A DNA stretch of 64,000 nucleotides from Kosakonia quasisacchari (GCF_004331415.1 NZ_SJOP01000010.1:62001-126000), one strand, 5' to 3'; shown: positions 25,925-35,042, counted from the first letter of the stretch. Program-made: numbers and translations. Notes: generated from the sequence alone by a model not told the origin.

Positions 25925-26134
25925 TTATTTGGTCAGTTCAGCCGTCATATGAACATTATTATTGGTGTTGGCTTCAATGATTTTATATGAAGCGCCAGCC
26001 TGTTGTGCTTTGGCGGCAATTAAGGATTCCGCTTCGTCAAGCGTAGAAGCAGTGGCGGTTACGCTCTGGGCGAAAGCACCAAATGACAGGACGGAAAGCA
26101 CAGTAGCGACAGCAAGTGAATTGATGGTTTTCAT
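25925..26134 (-). CDS. DUF1471 (YdgH/BhsA/McbA-like) stress protein
   Basis: A 69-residue exported protein with signal MKTINSLAVATVLSVLSFGAFA and a shortened DUF1471 domain (ASTLDEAESLIAAKAQQAGA, ending VHMTAELTK). Such small periplasmic proteins respond to stress and affect biofilm. Shorter than the next gene product, with which it shares ancestry. The start at 26134 gives the signal peptide; an upstream Met at 26188 is not needed. Confidence 0.8.
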   Translation of the reverse strand: MKTINSLAVATVLSVLSFGAFAQSVTATASTLDEAESLIAAKAQQAGASYKIIEANTNNNVHMTAELTK

Positions 26135-26220
26135 AATGGTATTCCTTAAATTTTTATTTGTGCTGGGCGATAACGCCCGATTCAACATCTGTTGTGAATG
26201 CCGGTTTTGTACGGCAGAGC

Positions 26221-26478
26221 TTATTTGTAAATCACCGCGGTGCCGTGCAGGGTGTTCGGGCCGGTCACGGAAGTAATGCGGAACGATTTCGCGCCCATTT
26301 CATCGGCTTTCTGCGCCAGTTCGCTTTGCAAGGAGGAGAGATTGGTGCCGGCATTGGCAGAAATTACACCCACTTTTTGCTGGTCAGCCGGAGTAGATTG
26401 CACTTCAACGGCGGCAACGCTGGCGAAAGAGAGGGAGCTAAGTACGGCGACGGCGAGCAAGGATTTGATGGTTTTCAT
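26221..26478 (-). CDS. DUF1471 (YhcN/BhsA-like) stress protein
   Basis: An 85-residue periplasmic protein with signal MKTIKSLLAVAVLSSLSFAS and a full DUF1471 domain ending TLHGTAVIYK, the family's typical C-terminus (gene family that includes bhsA, mcbA and yhcN). It is tandem to a divergent shorter copy at 25925-26134, the two being separated by 86 bp. Confidence 0.85.
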   Translation of the reverse strand: MKTIKSLLAVAVLSSLSFASVAAVEVQSTPADQQKVGVISANAGTNLSSLQSELAQKADEMGAKSFRITSVTGPNTLHGTAVIYK

Positions 26479-26728
26479 AACTTTTGCCTTCTGAATCTGG
26501 ATTAGTGTGAGGTCGTAAGTATTAACTTAACGATCGATAGGTAAATGATAAGTGTGATCTGCGTCACTCGTCAATACTATTTTTATAATGATCGTTTAAA
26601 TAATTTTAAATTAATTATTATTCAATATCTTAGATGGAATTTGTTTTCGAAAAATTTCCGCTGGCCAGCCGCTTTGTAATGTTTTTATAATGATTATTAA
26701 TTAAATTGATGTGAAAAAGGGGGGAACA

Positions 26729-27364
26729 ATGGTTACCGACGTCACATGCTGTACGAGAAAAGGCCGTGGACGACCAAAAATTTTTGACCGGGACGCCATG
26801 CTGGATAAAGCGATGATGCTGTTCTGGCAACATGGTTATGAAGCCACATCGCTGGCAGACTTGGTTGAAGCCACCGGCGCAAAAGCACCGACGCTGTATG
26901 CGGAATTTAAAAATAAAGAGGGGTTGTTCAGAGCCGTGCTTGATCGCTATATGGCACGATTTTCCGCCAAACATCGGGCGGTGCTTTTCTGCGAGGAGAA
27001 AACGGTTGAGCAGGCGCTGCGCGATTATCTGCAAGCGTTAGCCAACTGCTTTGCCGGTAGCGATACCCCTGCAGGCTGCTTGTTAATCAATACTTCTGCC
27101 ACGGTTTCTGCTTTATCGGAACCGATAGCCGACACCATTCGGGAGCGGCAAACGGCGCAAGAGCAAACGCTGCTGGCCTTTTTGCTGCAACGCCAGTTAC
27201 GTGGTGAAATCCCGGCGCAAACAAATGTGCAAACCACCGCACTTTTTTTAAGCTGCATCATCCATGGAATGTCGGTCAGTGCGCGTGAAGGCGTCAGTTT
27301 GGATAATCTGCAGCAGATTATCGACACGACGCTGCGATTGTGGCCGGTATTAATCAAAGGGTAA
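26729..27364 (+). CDS. TetR/AcrR-family transcriptional regulator
   Basis: A 211-residue regulator: the helix-turn-helix spans about residues 15-60 (GRPKIFDRDAMLDKAMMLFW, then LADLVEATGAKAPTLYAEF). The C-terminal ligand domain has a typical AcrR-like pattern. The start at 26729 follows a GGGGGG-rich ribosome site; a GTG at 26711 is an alternative. There is no obvious target gene beside it. Confidence 0.88.
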   Translation: MVTDVTCCTRKGRGRPKIFDRDAMLDKAMMLFWQHGYEATSLADLVEATGAKAPTLYAEFKNKEGLFRAVLDRYMARFSAKHRAVLFCEEKTVEQALRDYLQALANCFAGSDTPAGCLLINTSATVSALSEPIADTIRERQTAQEQTLLAFLLQRQLRGEIPAQTNVQTTALFLSCIIHGMSVSAREGVSLDNLQQIIDTTLRLWPVLIKG

Positions 27365-27448
27365 TGGCATGGCATTACGGCCTTAAACGTCTGATGCTTT
27401 GCCATCACCCGTCGTATCAAATCGCGCGGGTAAATTGCCACGGCTCTG

Positions 27449-27838
27449 AGTGCATGATCCGCTGAGGAGATGGCGTAAACCCCACGCTTTTGCGCCGATC
27501 CATTTTCCCGCTGAGGCGGTAGAATCCGGGGTGACAAATTGCCAGTTGTTGCCATTTTCTGACCAGTCAATGCGGTGGTTTCCGTCACCATCGACTGCAA
27601 TACGCAGCGAAATTTCGTCATGGCTCGCCGTTACCGGCAATACCTCAGTAGTGAAATCAAACACACCTTTATCGCGGTTCCTGCCGCTGATGATCTTCAG
27701 ATGGGCTTTTGCGCCATGGGAAATCAGCACAACCGACGAAAACCGCTCGCCATAAATGGTCAACCTGGCGCCATCCTTTTCATGTCCGAAATTAACGGTG
27801 CGCGCAGTTTGCGTGGTTAAAGCGGGTAATGAGGTGAT
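27449..27838 (-). pseudogene. Remnant of a GH43-type glycosidase C-terminal domain
   Basis: An open minus-strand frame encodes VNFGHEKDGARLTIYGERF, then DEISLRIAVDGDGNHRIDWS and WQFVTPDSTASAGKWIGAKA, the pattern of the C-terminal beta-sandwich of family 43 beta-xylosidase/arabinofuranosidases. There is no catalytic domain upstream and the normal ending is lost, so this is a decayed fragment. Limits are approximate. Confidence 0.6.
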
Positions 27839-28003
27839 TGGCGTCGGTGGTGCTTGGGCGAAAATCTTGATCAGGAGTATGCACTGGAAGCGTTGAAAGT
27901 CAGCCAGAAGTAACCGAATGCCGGTTAAGAGAATGGCTGACAGTGCGTTAAAGTGCTCATTGCCGTACGCGGGCGAGAGGATAGATCGCCCGCGGTGCCA
28001 CCA

Positions 28004-28648
28004 TCAGTGATGCAGCATCTCGTCGACAATCTGCGCTTTGGTCATGTTGTACGGGTAATATGTCGGCCAGTTATCCATCTCTTTTAGCAGCGCTTCTTGC
28101 GATTCGTTGCCCATAAAAATATGGAAATGTTGCGACTGGCGCGGGGCAATAATATGGTCGCTGAACTGCACATATTTCGGCGCTTTTGCGTGTGCGTCTT
28201 TGCATTCAAACAGATAACGCACGCCTTTTTTCCCGGAGGTGTAGGTCAGGATTTTATAACCCACGTAATCATAACGGCAGGAATTGACCGTTTTGCCAAC
28301 GTGAAACTCCATCACATTGTTTTCTATGCCAATCATCTCGACATCAGTGGCGTAGCCTTTTTGGTAATAAGCACGATACTCTTCAACACTTTTACCGCCT
28401 TGTTTTGCTTTTTTCTCCAGCACCGGATCAAGCTCACCGCTGAGCAGATACGGGTTCACAGATTGCCAGATCCCTTCCCAATCGGACAACGCCCGGTCTT
28501 TCACGTCCTTATTATCAAATATGCCTTCGCTGGCTTTACGCTCCACGTCTGTAAGCGGTTTGCCGTGGTGGTGGTCATGCGCTAACGTCTGCACGCTCAT
28601 TAGCAGCACGCTCATTCCAATTACAAAGGCCGATTTCTTCATGATCAT
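28004..28648 (-). CDS. zinT: Periplasmic zinc/cadmium-binding protein ZinT
   Basis: A 214-residue protein with signal [20 protein letters not shown], a His-rich mature start HDHHHGK, and the lipocalin-like core ending [16 protein letters not shown]. ZinT scavenges zinc in the periplasm and passes it to ZnuA. The ATG at 28648 has a GGGAGC site; an internal ATG at 28642 would drop two residues. A Zur-like palindrome 38 bp upstream supports zinc control. Confidence 0.95.
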   Translation of the reverse strand: MIMKKSAFVIGMSVLLMSVQTLAHDHHHGKPLTDVERKASEGIFDNKDVKDRALSDWEGIWQSVNPYLLSGELDPVLEKKAKQGGKSVEEYRAYYQKGYATDVEMIGIENNVMEFHVGKTVNSCRYDYVGYKILTYTSGKKGVRYLFECKDAHAKAPKYVQFSDHIIAPRQSQHFHIFMGNESQEALLKEMDNWPTYYPYNMTKAQIVDEMLHH

Positions 28649-28685
28649 ATTGCGCTCCCTGGTTATCATTTGTTACGAAATGAAA

Positions 28686-28700
28686 TGTTATAATATAACA
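28686..28700. promoter_or_regulatory. Zur-type operator upstream of zinT
   Basis: TGTTATAATATAACA is a perfect palindrome around a central A, matching the enterobacterial Zur box (GTTATA-N-TATAAC). Zur represses zinT when zinc is sufficient. Confidence 0.8.
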
Positions 28701-28906
28701 AAAATAAACGCCAGATTGTCCGCGCCTTTCCAACCTGCTGGGAGGAATTAATGGGCAATATAGCCACAGCTATGAAACATAGCAATATCTATATGTTGAT
28801 GATTAATAAGTAATTTTTGTGTTTTTGGTTTGGCTGTGGCATCCTTGCCGCTCTTTTCGCAGTATCTGCGTTTTTGCCCTCATACAAGGGCGTTTAAGGG
28901 GCTGCA

Positions 28907-29476
28907 ATGAGTTTTTACGCAATGACGATTCTTGCCTTCGGCATGTCGATGGATGCTTTTGCCGCCGCTATCGGTAAAGGGGCGATGTTAAAACGCCCAC
29001 CAGTGAGCGAAGCGCTACGCACCGGGTTGATTTTTGGTGTTGTTGAAGCCATCACCCCGATTATTGGTTGGGCCGCGGGTTTAGCCGCCAGCCAGTACAT
29101 CATTCAGTGGGATCACTGGATAGCCTTTGCACTGCTGTTTGTGCTTGGCGTGCGCATGATGAAAGAAGGTCTGAGTAAAACTGCTGATGAAGAAACCGAA
29201 GCGCCGCGTCGCCACGGTTTCTGGTTGCTGGTCACCACCGCTGTTGCTACCAGCCTTGATGCGATGGCCGTTGGTGTCGGCCTGGCGTTTCTTAATGTGA
29301 ACATTGTGGCGACGGCGCTGATGATTGGCCTTGCGACCACCATCATGGCGACGACCGGTATGCTGCTGGGGCGTTTCCTTGGCGCGGCAATCGGTAAATG
29401 GGCGGAAGTGCTCGGCGGTGTTGTGCTTATCTGTATCGGCAGCTCAATTTTGGTTGAACATTTAGGGTTACTGTAA
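28907..29476 (+). CDS. MntP-like manganese exporter
   Basis: A 189-residue integral membrane protein with six predicted helices in two repeats: the first has [17 protein letters not shown], the second [19 protein letters not shown], both with the conserved Asp of the MntP family. It is clearly related to E. coli MntP but divergent enough to be a paralogue. I do not see a yybP-ykoY manganese riboswitch upstream. The leader has a small hairpin (GCCCT-CATACA-AGGGC near 28878-28893). Confidence 0.85.
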   Translation: MSFYAMTILAFGMSMDAFAAAIGKGAMLKRPPVSEALRTGLIFGVVEAITPIIGWAAGLAASQYIIQWDHWIAFALLFVLGVRMMKEGLSKTADEETEAPRRHGFWLLVTTAVATSLDAMAVGVGLAFLNVNIVATALMIGLATTIMATTGMLLGRFLGAAIGKWAEVLGGVVLICIGSSILVEHLGLL

Positions 29477-29513
29477 CTTGCCTGAACGTACCAAATCGTC
29501 AACAATGCGCGTT

Positions 29514-29572
29514 CGGGTGATGGCGTTCCACCTGACCCAACCGCTTCCCTGAGAAGCTGATGACGCCTGGTA
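29514..29572 (+). promoter_or_regulatory. Fluoride riboswitch (crcB motif)
   Basis: The sequence contains the conserved blocks of the fluoride aptamer: GGTGATGGCGTTCCACC, ACCGCTTC and AGCTGATGACGCCT, in the right order and spacing for the pseudoknotted fold. It precedes a fluoride channel gene and overlaps the left arm of a terminator, so fluoride binding should prevent termination. Confidence 0.93.
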
Positions 29573-29610
29573 TGTCTCTGTAATGGAGGCATGTCGGGCG
29601 TTTTTCTTTT
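29563..29610 (+). terminator. Fluoride-riboswitch-controlled terminator
   Basis: ACGCCTGGTATGTCTC pairs with GGAGGCATGTCGGGCGT across TGTAAT, using several G-U pairs, followed by TTTTTCTTTTG. The left arm reuses the last bases of the aptamer (GACGCCT), which is how a switch between aptamer and terminator works. Confidence 0.85.
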
Positions 29611-29653
29611 GTCTCTCCCCGCATGCCTCGTACTTTCGTTGATGAGGAAAAAC

Positions 29654-30031
29654 ATGCTGAAGCCTTTATTTGCTGTAATCATCGGTGGTTCCGCAGGCTG
29701 CGTGATCCGCTGGCTGCTCGCGATTCGTTTAAATACGCTGTTTCCCAACCTGCCACCTGGCACGCTGCTGGTAAATTTACTCGGTGGGCTGATTATTGGC
29801 GGCGCACTGGCATTCTTTACTCGCCAGCCGCATCTGGATCCCACCTGGCGGCTGCTGATCACCACGGGTTTATGCGGCGGCATGACCACGTTTTCCACTT
29901 TTTCTCTGGAGATTTTTGCCCAGTTGCAAACGGGCAACTATGCATGGGCGCTGGCTTCTGTGCTGGTGCATGTGGTGGGATCGATTTTAATGACAGCGCT
30001 GGGGTTTGCGCTGATAAATGCCTGGTATTGA
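29654..30031 (+). CDS. crcB: Fluoride channel FluC/CrcB
   Basis: A 125-residue, four-helix dual-topology channel that exports fluoride. Family signatures are GGSAGCVIRWLLAIRL, GTLLVNLLGGLIIGG and the central TTGLCGGMTTFSTFSLE with the sodium/fluoride-lining residues. The start MLKPLFAVIIGG at 29654 follows GAGGA; upstream in-frame Mets from 29591 overlap the terminator. A fluoride riboswitch lies upstream. Confidence 0.95.
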   Translation: MLKPLFAVIIGGSAGCVIRWLLAIRLNTLFPNLPPGTLLVNLLGGLIIGGALAFFTRQPHLDPTWRLLITTGLCGGMTTFSTFSLEIFAQLQTGNYAWALASVLVHVVGSILMTALGFALINAWY

Positions 30032-30076
30032 TAAAGAAGAGGGAGCAGTGTTGCTCCCTTCTGTTCGCAGCTTACT

Positions 30077-30403
30077 TCAGGCTGTCATTTGCAGACAGGC
30101 TTCCGCGCAAACCCTGCAACGCTTAGCGCATTGCTGGCAGTGTTGAAGCTGATGCTTACTGCACTCTTCGGCGCAGGCTTTGCACACATCGACGCAAATC
30201 CGACACAGTGAGAGTAAATGTTTGCTTTCCAGGGCCATAAATTGGCCGGCAAGGCGGCACAGGGCGGCACACTGTACATCCAGCTTGATGCATTCACGCA
30301 TCATGTCGATATTCTTTTCCTGCAGGCAAGAAAGCGCACAGTGTTCGCAAGCCGCAGCGCATTGATAACAGGCCTCTGCGCATCGTTGGTGTTCTGTATG
30401 CAT
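30077..30403 (-). CDS. Cys-rich four-helix bundle copper-binding protein
   Basis: A 108-residue protein with 19 Cys in CxxxC and CxxC spacings along the helices (RCAEACYQCAAACEHCALSC near the start, CQQCAKRCRVCAEAC near the end), the DUF326/Csp copper storage type. No signal peptide, so probably cytosolic. It would chelate Cu(I) through the core of the bundle. Confidence 0.88.
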   Translation of the reverse strand: MHTEHQRCAEACYQCAAACEHCALSCLQEKNIDMMRECIKLDVQCAALCRLAGQFMALESKHLLSLCRICVDVCKACAEECSKHQLQHCQQCAKRCRVCAEACLQMTA

Positions 30404-30726
30404 GGTTTATCTCCACAATATTTGTGTGTCATGTGATAAGTGTGCACAGAATATTTATCCCTACCATTTTATTTACACATTTCCTCATATGAGCACTTTT
30501 TTGAGGTGAAAAATTCTTGGGTAACTCGCTTATAAATAAAAAGATTTATTTAATATAAAACATATGTGTTTAAATATTTCCTGTAGTGTTTTAATTTTTA
30601 TATTGATATATTTTTAGATGATTAATTGACTAACTGAGATAAATAGCCAGACTTAAGGTTCCAACGCGATTGATATGGCTTGTTAACCGTATCGATTATA
30701 TCGAAAACGAGATGTGGAGATATAAC
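30404..30726. other. AT-rich intergenic region
   Basis: About 323 bp, very AT-rich, without a credible gene. It contains the palindrome CTCATATGAG at 30485-30494 and presumably the divergent promoters for the Cys-rich protein and the KGG-repeat gene. H-NS binding is plausible from composition. Confidence 0.4.
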
Positions 30727-30900
30727 ATGGCTGAACATAGAGGCGGTTCCGGTAATTTCGCTGAAGATCGTGAAAAAGCCTCCGAAGCGGGACGTAAAGG
30801 CGGTCAGCACAGCGGCGGTAATTTTAAAAATGACCCAGAGCGTGCATCAGAAGCCGGTAAGAAAGGCGGGGAAAATAGCCACGGTAGTGGAAAAAAATAA
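30727..30900 (+). CDS. KGG-repeat (YciG/Con-10-like) stress protein
   Basis: A 57-residue, very hydrophilic protein with two copies of the stress-induced KGG motif: REKASEAGRKGGQHSGGNF and PERASEAGKKGGENSHG. Such proteins accumulate in stationary or acid stress, often under sigma-S. The ATG at 30727 with GGAGA before it is preferred over an in-frame start at 30670. A terminator follows. Confidence 0.88.
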   Translation: MAEHRGGSGNFAEDREKASEAGRKGGQHSGGNFKNDPERASEAGKKGGENSHGSGKK

Positions 30901-30934
30901 CCCCTTTTAATGGTCATCAGTTTCTGAATGCTAG

Positions 30935-30962
30935 CGAGTCGGAGACGGCTCGTTTATTTTTT
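30935..30962 (+). terminator. Terminator after the KGG-repeat gene
   Basis: CGAGTCG (30935-30941) pairs with CGGCTCG (30946-30952) with one G-U pair, followed by TTTATTTTTT. Confidence 0.7.
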
Positions 30963-31000
30963 ATTAACAATGTCTTAAAACTAAAAACGTAGAGGTATTA

Positions 31001-31222
31001 ATGGAATCAAACGAAAATGACGAGGGTGAGAGGATTAATGAACTATCTGAAAATTTACCTGCCTGTTTATCCACTAATTTAATTGAACATTCCCATCATC
31101 CAGCCGAAATAATTGCTATTAATTTTACCGAAACAGTCGATTTACGTCTCCCGCCTTATAAGAAACGTCTTGTCCTTAAAATGGCCAACCGCAAACGACC
31201 TCCCAAAGAAAATAATCAGTAA
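31001..31222 (+). CDS. Hypothetical small protein
   Basis: A 73-residue, charged protein (MESNENDEGERINELSENL, ending RKRPPKENNQ) behind a GAGG site. There is no recognised domain. The coding assignment is moderate. Confidence 0.5.
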   Translation: MESNENDEGERINELSENLPACLSTNLIEHSHHPAEIIAINFTETVDLRLPPYKKRLVLKMANRKRPPKENNQ

Positions 31223-31717
31223 ATCTATTTCACCTCTCTGACGACGTTGTGTCTGGCCAGCGTTTTAAGTTTCCTGCCCAATGATTGCCGCTGAAAGTTG
31301 CTGGAAACCAATACGAATTTGTCTTCGCGAAAACGATCAGAACAATACTTTGCCCATTCAAAATGGATAAAAAATAACCTTCAGGCTCGGCAAATCCGCG
31401 TTGTGCCTGAAGGCATGCAATTGCATCTTCGTTACTAACAATAAGCGTGCTAATTATTAGCAAATTTCAACAAGGAAATCGCTATAAAACAGCGAGTTAT
31501 GATGAAATAAACCGATCTTTGCGAATGAATTTTTTTATCGTTAACGCGTTGATGTTATTGATGATTTGTCTAAATTTTACCCATTCCAATTTTTTCAAAA
31601 ACCAGGTGTCGCAGCGACAACCGCGCTTTATGGGCAATTTTTTTTCGCCTGCCGCTTGGCCTCTATGGCAGCGGAGGAGCTATAGTGAGGGAACTGAAGG
31701 CAACAAGAGGAGATTTT

Positions 31718-31795
31718 GTGTTCAACGTTGAAAAAGATGATCCTCATGACGCGCCGGAATCGGGTGATAAAAAACCCCAGCCGGTGAAGAAATAA
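31718..31795 (+). CDS. Very small protein, 25 residues
   Basis: A GTG start preceded by AGAGGAGATTTT encodes MFNVEKDDPHDAPESGDKKP plus QPVKK and stops right before an intrinsic terminator. Ideal ribosome site plus terminator make a real small gene likely. Charged and probably unstructured; function unknown. Confidence 0.55.
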   Translation: MFNVEKDDPHDAPESGDKKPQPVKK

Positions 31796-31826
31796 ATAAA
31801 AAGGTCGCTACGGCGGCCTTTTTATT
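31796..31826 (+). terminator. Terminator after the 25-residue gene
   Basis: AAAAAGGTCGC pairs with GCGGCCTTTTT across TACG, with one G-U pair. The A- and T-runs make it active on both strands. Confidence 0.75.
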
Positions 31827-32006
31827 CGTTATTCAATGAATTAACGGCAAATTCCGTAAAAACCCGCGCGTATATTTCGAACGCTACTTTACGCCTGCGG
31901 ATTCGGCTTTACTTCTTTTCAATACCACTGAAGCGCGCAACGCTCATCGCGCTGCACAAGCAGGCAACGGCCCGGCTTGTCGCAGGCTGGCGCGGGGCGC
32001 AGCGAT

Positions 32007-32291
32007 TTACTCCGCTTTCTTCTCCACATGCCCAAGCGGTTTTTCCGGGAAGCAGTAGTCGCGCACACGGCGTTTTAACTCTGCCGCATCGGGAAAACCG
32101 CCGTCCAGCTTGCGATCCCAAATCACATTGCCATCGATATCGATGACAAAAACTCCGCCGGTGCCCGGTATCAGCGTGACAGAGCCGAGGTCCGAACTAA
32201 ACGTGTGCAGTAATTCTTGCGCCATCCAACTGGCGCGTAACATCCAGTTGCATTGTGAGCAGTAGTGCAAAGTGATAGCCGGTTTATTCAT
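32007..32291 (-). CDS. SelT/SelW/SelH-family (Rdx) protein
   Basis: A 94-residue thioredoxin-like protein: ITLHYCSQCNWMLRASWMAQ carries the CxxC redox motif at Cys11 and Cys14, and GGVFVIDIDGNVIWDRK is the conserved second half. Bacterial members keep Cys where animal selenoprotein W has selenocysteine. Function is unproven. It is divergent from the heme receptor gene, so both share the Fur-box region. Confidence 0.88.
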   Translation of the reverse strand: MNKPAITLHYCSQCNWMLRASWMAQELLHTFSSDLGSVTLIPGTGGVFVIDIDGNVIWDRKLDGGFPDAAELKRRVRDYCFPEKPLGHVEKKAE

Positions 32292-32375
32292 TTTTCAGAG
32301 ACTCCAGGCGCGGATGATAAAGGGTCGTGTAAGCATCATGCGGGTGAAAATCTGACGGAATAACAAATTTATTGC

Positions 32376-32398
32376 AAATGATAACTGTTATCATTATC
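32376..32398. promoter_or_regulatory. Fur box upstream of the heme uptake operon
   Basis: The stretch contains AAATGATAACTGTTATCATT, an overlapping set of GATAAT-type hexamers in the Fur 19-bp layout, about 120 bp before the receptor start. Iron-Fur should repress the operon and possibly the divergent SelW-like gene. Confidence 0.85.
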
Positions 32399-32518
32399 TT
32401 CGGTGTCGATAACATAACAATAACCTGCAACTCTTTTGTGCTGACGGCGATCTTTCGCCGTCTCCTGGAAGTTATACGTGAGCCTGATACTAATAAATTC
32501 TAAGGCTTACAAGACAAT

Positions 32519-34891
32519 ATGTGTAAATCGCAACTTTCCCTGCTGCGCTTTAACAAGCGCGTGCTGGTCACTTCATTACTCGCAGCGTTGTATCATACTT
32601 CCGCATTTGCGGTGGATAACAAAACCTCATCGACAGCTTCCACGGATGCTCAGCAAGATAACGCTGAGGAGATGCTCGTCACGGCGCCGGCACTGGTATT
32701 AAAAGCCGGCAGCACCCATTCCGTCAGCGCGCAAGATCTGCAAAACAAAGGTGCGAAAGACTTTGGCTCGATTATGCGTTATGAACCACTCATCAGCGCC
32801 ACGGGCGCAAGCGGCGGTTCTGGCAACGGCAAAAGCGGTTTCGATCGCGGGGGTTACACTGGCTACAATATTCGCGGGCTGGAAAGTAACCGCGTCGGAA
32901 TCGATGTCGACGGCATCCCGCAGCCGGACGCCACCGGGCGCAGCTACGTAAGCCGCGCAGGCCTTAATACCTTTGGCATTGGCCGCGATTATATCGACCC
33001 GTATATGTACGGTAGCGTTGATATCCAGTCCGGCGCGACCAGCACCGAGCAAGCCAACACATCCATTGGCGGTAACGTCTCCTTCCGCCCGAAATCGGCA
33101 GACGATTATCTGCGCCCAGGCAAAGAGACCTACTTTGGTTACCAGAGCGATTATGACTCCGCCGATCGCAGTTGGCACAACGGCGTGACGGGAGCCGCAG
33201 GCGACGAAACCCTGCGTGGCATCGTGGTCTACAGCCGTCGCGACGGCCAGCAAACCCGCAATAACAGCGGTACGGTTGACGCCTACCCGGCGAACTGGCA
33301 TTCGGATGCGATGATGGCCTCCGGTATCTGGCAGCCGAACGATGTACACAAGTTCACCGGTACGCTGGATTACTACCACAAAACCAACCACACCCATTAC
33401 GATGCGTGGAACAACGCCGGTAGCGCCATTCTTGGCGACGCTCTGCAAACCAGCCAGACACGTCGCTGGGGCGTGAGCCTGAAAGATGACTGGACGCCCA
33501 TGAACAACTGGCTGGACAGCATGTCCAGCAAAATCTATTACCAGCACACCGAAGCGCATGACCGCACCTACATGCCGGACAGCGTCACGGCGACCATGGA
33601 AACGGTCTACTCCAACTACGACACCGATACCTGGGGCATTCAGAATGCGCTGGCGAAGACCATTGGACGTCACGATCTGAGCGCCGGTTTTAACGCCAGC
33701 ACCAGTAAAACCGAGCGTCCGTTTAACCAGTCGCCGGTACCGAGTGCCTTTAGCGAGATCATGCAACCGGAAGCCGACAGCCGCAGCTATACGTTAGGCG
33801 CATTCCTGCAGGATCAGATCAATTTCGATGCCGATGGCCACCACTTCGCCATTATTCCCGGCGTGCGAGTGGTTCATCAGTCGACAAAACCGGATAACCT
33901 CTCCAGCCTGACCGCCAACAGCAGCGTGCTGAATGAATCCGACGTGTCGTCCCTGTACGGGAAAAATTCCGACACCCAACTGCTGCCGTCGCTGACTTTC
34001 CAGTACGACATCACGCCGCGTCTGATGACGTACCTGCAATACAAACGCGGGGCGCAGTTCCCCAACGCCAGCCAACTGTATGGCTCCTGGAACCTGGGTT
34101 CCAGTTATGCGGGACGTGGGCAATATGCGCTTATCGGTAACACGGATTTGGACACCGAAACCAGCGATAACTTCGAGTGGGGAATAAAGGGCGACGTGAC
34201 CGAGGGCGTAACGTTGCGCACGGCGCTGTTCTACAACAGTTATAAAAACTTTATTGCCTATACCCGTTACACCCGTTCCGGCAACCCGGATAAATTCACC
34301 AACGTGCCGTCTAACATCTACACCACCTACCAGGCGGAAAACCGCGATAAAGCCTTTATCTACGGCGGCGAAATCAGCGCGAAATTCAACTTTGGCACCT
34401 GGTTTGAGCAGGTCGATGGCCTGAGCGCCACGCTGGCGTATGGTTACAGCGAAGGGAAGGCGAAATCGCGCTATCTGGGCGACAAATACATCGATCTCGA
34501 CAGCGTCGCGCCAATGAAAGCGATTGTCGGCGTCGCCTGGGATGATCCGGCGAAACGCTACGGTACGGCGCTGACTGCAACCTTCGTCAAAGGTAAGCAA
34601 GCCACTGCGACTAACCGCCAGTCCTACACCAACACCGGCGGAGCTCTGGGCGATTCGAGCTCGGAATATATGCGTGTGCCGGGCTATGGGCTGCTCGACT
34701 GGACGGCGTACTGGCAAGTGGCGAAAAACGTCAAAATTAACGGCGGCGTTTACAACATCACCGATCGTAAATATTGGGATTACCTGAATAGCCGCACGCA
34801 GGAAGAGACCACCAACCAGAATGCGTATGATAAAGCGCTGGCGGTAATGCCGGGGCGGACATGGCAACTGGGCGTCAATGTTGATTTCTAA
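32519..34891 (+). CDS. hmuR: TonB-dependent heme/hemoglobin receptor
   Basis: A 790-residue outer membrane receptor. A signal peptide ends near residue 31 (HTSAFA), then a TonB box EEMLVTAP, a plug domain to about residue 180 (GYNIRGLESNRVGIDVDGIP), and a 22-strand barrel ending in GVNVDF with terminal Phe. It belongs to the hemoglobin/transferrin/lactoferrin receptor group and heads a heme utilisation operon with HmuS, T, U and V homologues. No strong ribosome site precedes the ATG. The name hmuR (or hemR) is by context. Confidence 0.85.
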   Translation: MCKSQLSLLRFNKRVLVTSLLAALYHTSAFAVDNKTSSTASTDAQQDNAEEMLVTAPALVLKAGSTHSVSAQDLQNKGAKDFGSIMRYEPLISATGASGGSGNGKSGFDRGGYTGYNIRGLESNRVGIDVDGIPQPDATGRSYVSRAGLNTFGIGRDYIDPYMYGSVDIQSGATSTEQANTSIGGNVSFRPKSADDYLRPGKETYFGYQSDYDSADRSWHNGVTGAAGDETLRGIVVYSRRDGQQTRNNSGTVDAYPANWHSDAMMASGIWQPNDVHKFTGTLDYYHKTNHTHYDAWNNAGSAILGDALQTSQTRRWGVSLKDDWTPMNNWLDSMSSKIYYQHTEAHDRTYMPDSVTATMETVYSNYDTDTWGIQNALAKTIGRHDLSAGFNASTSKTERPFNQSPVPSAFSEIMQPEADSRSYTLGAFLQDQINFDADGHHFAIIPGVRVVHQSTKPDNLSSLTANSSVLNESDVSSLYGKNSDTQLLPSLTFQYDITPRLMTYLQYKRGAQFPNASQLYGSWNLGSSYAGRGQYALIGNTDLDTETSDNFEWGIKGDVTEGVTLRTALFYNSYKNFIAYTRYTRSGNPDKFTNVPSNIYTTYQAENRDKAFIYGGEISAKFNFGTWFEQVDGLSATLAYGYSEGKAKSRYLGDKYIDLDSVAPMKAIVGVAWDDPAKRYGTALTATFVKGKQATATNRQSYTNTGGALGDSSSEYMRVPGYGLLDWTAYWQVAKNVKINGGVYNITDRKYWDYLNSRTQEETTNQNAYDKALAVMPGRTWQLGVNVDF

Positions 34892-34995
34892 GGCGATGCC
34901 ATTTCACGTTGCCCAATTGCCAGCGCCAGAGCTACAGCTTTGCCGCCGCGACGCAGCACGAATAATTTCTCTGTGAATCAGCCCGTCATTTCCCT

Positions 34996-35015
34996 CCCCG
35001 GTATCGCTGCCGGGG
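34996..35015 (+). repeat. Hairpin between receptor and hmuS
   Basis: CCCCGG (34996-35001) and CCGGGG (35010-35015) form a short GC hairpin 28 bp before hmuS. It may attenuate or stabilise the message between the abundant receptor and the rest of the operon. Confidence 0.45.
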
Positions 35016-35042
35016 GTTAAAACAGTTAAGGACGTTAAAAAT

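Noticed and set aside
28750..28906. Manganese (yybP-ykoY) riboswitch before the MntP-like gene
   Set aside because: I could not find the conserved loop sequences of that aptamer; only a small hairpin is present.
31230..31463. 77-codon minus-strand frame
   Set aside because: It contains a 9-bp inverted repeat (31378-31386 with 31405-31413) and no known domain; coding cannot be supported.
32699..34867. Two long minus-strand frames opposite the heme receptor
   Set aside because: They mirror a GC-rich coding gene and have no recognisable domains; they are shadows.
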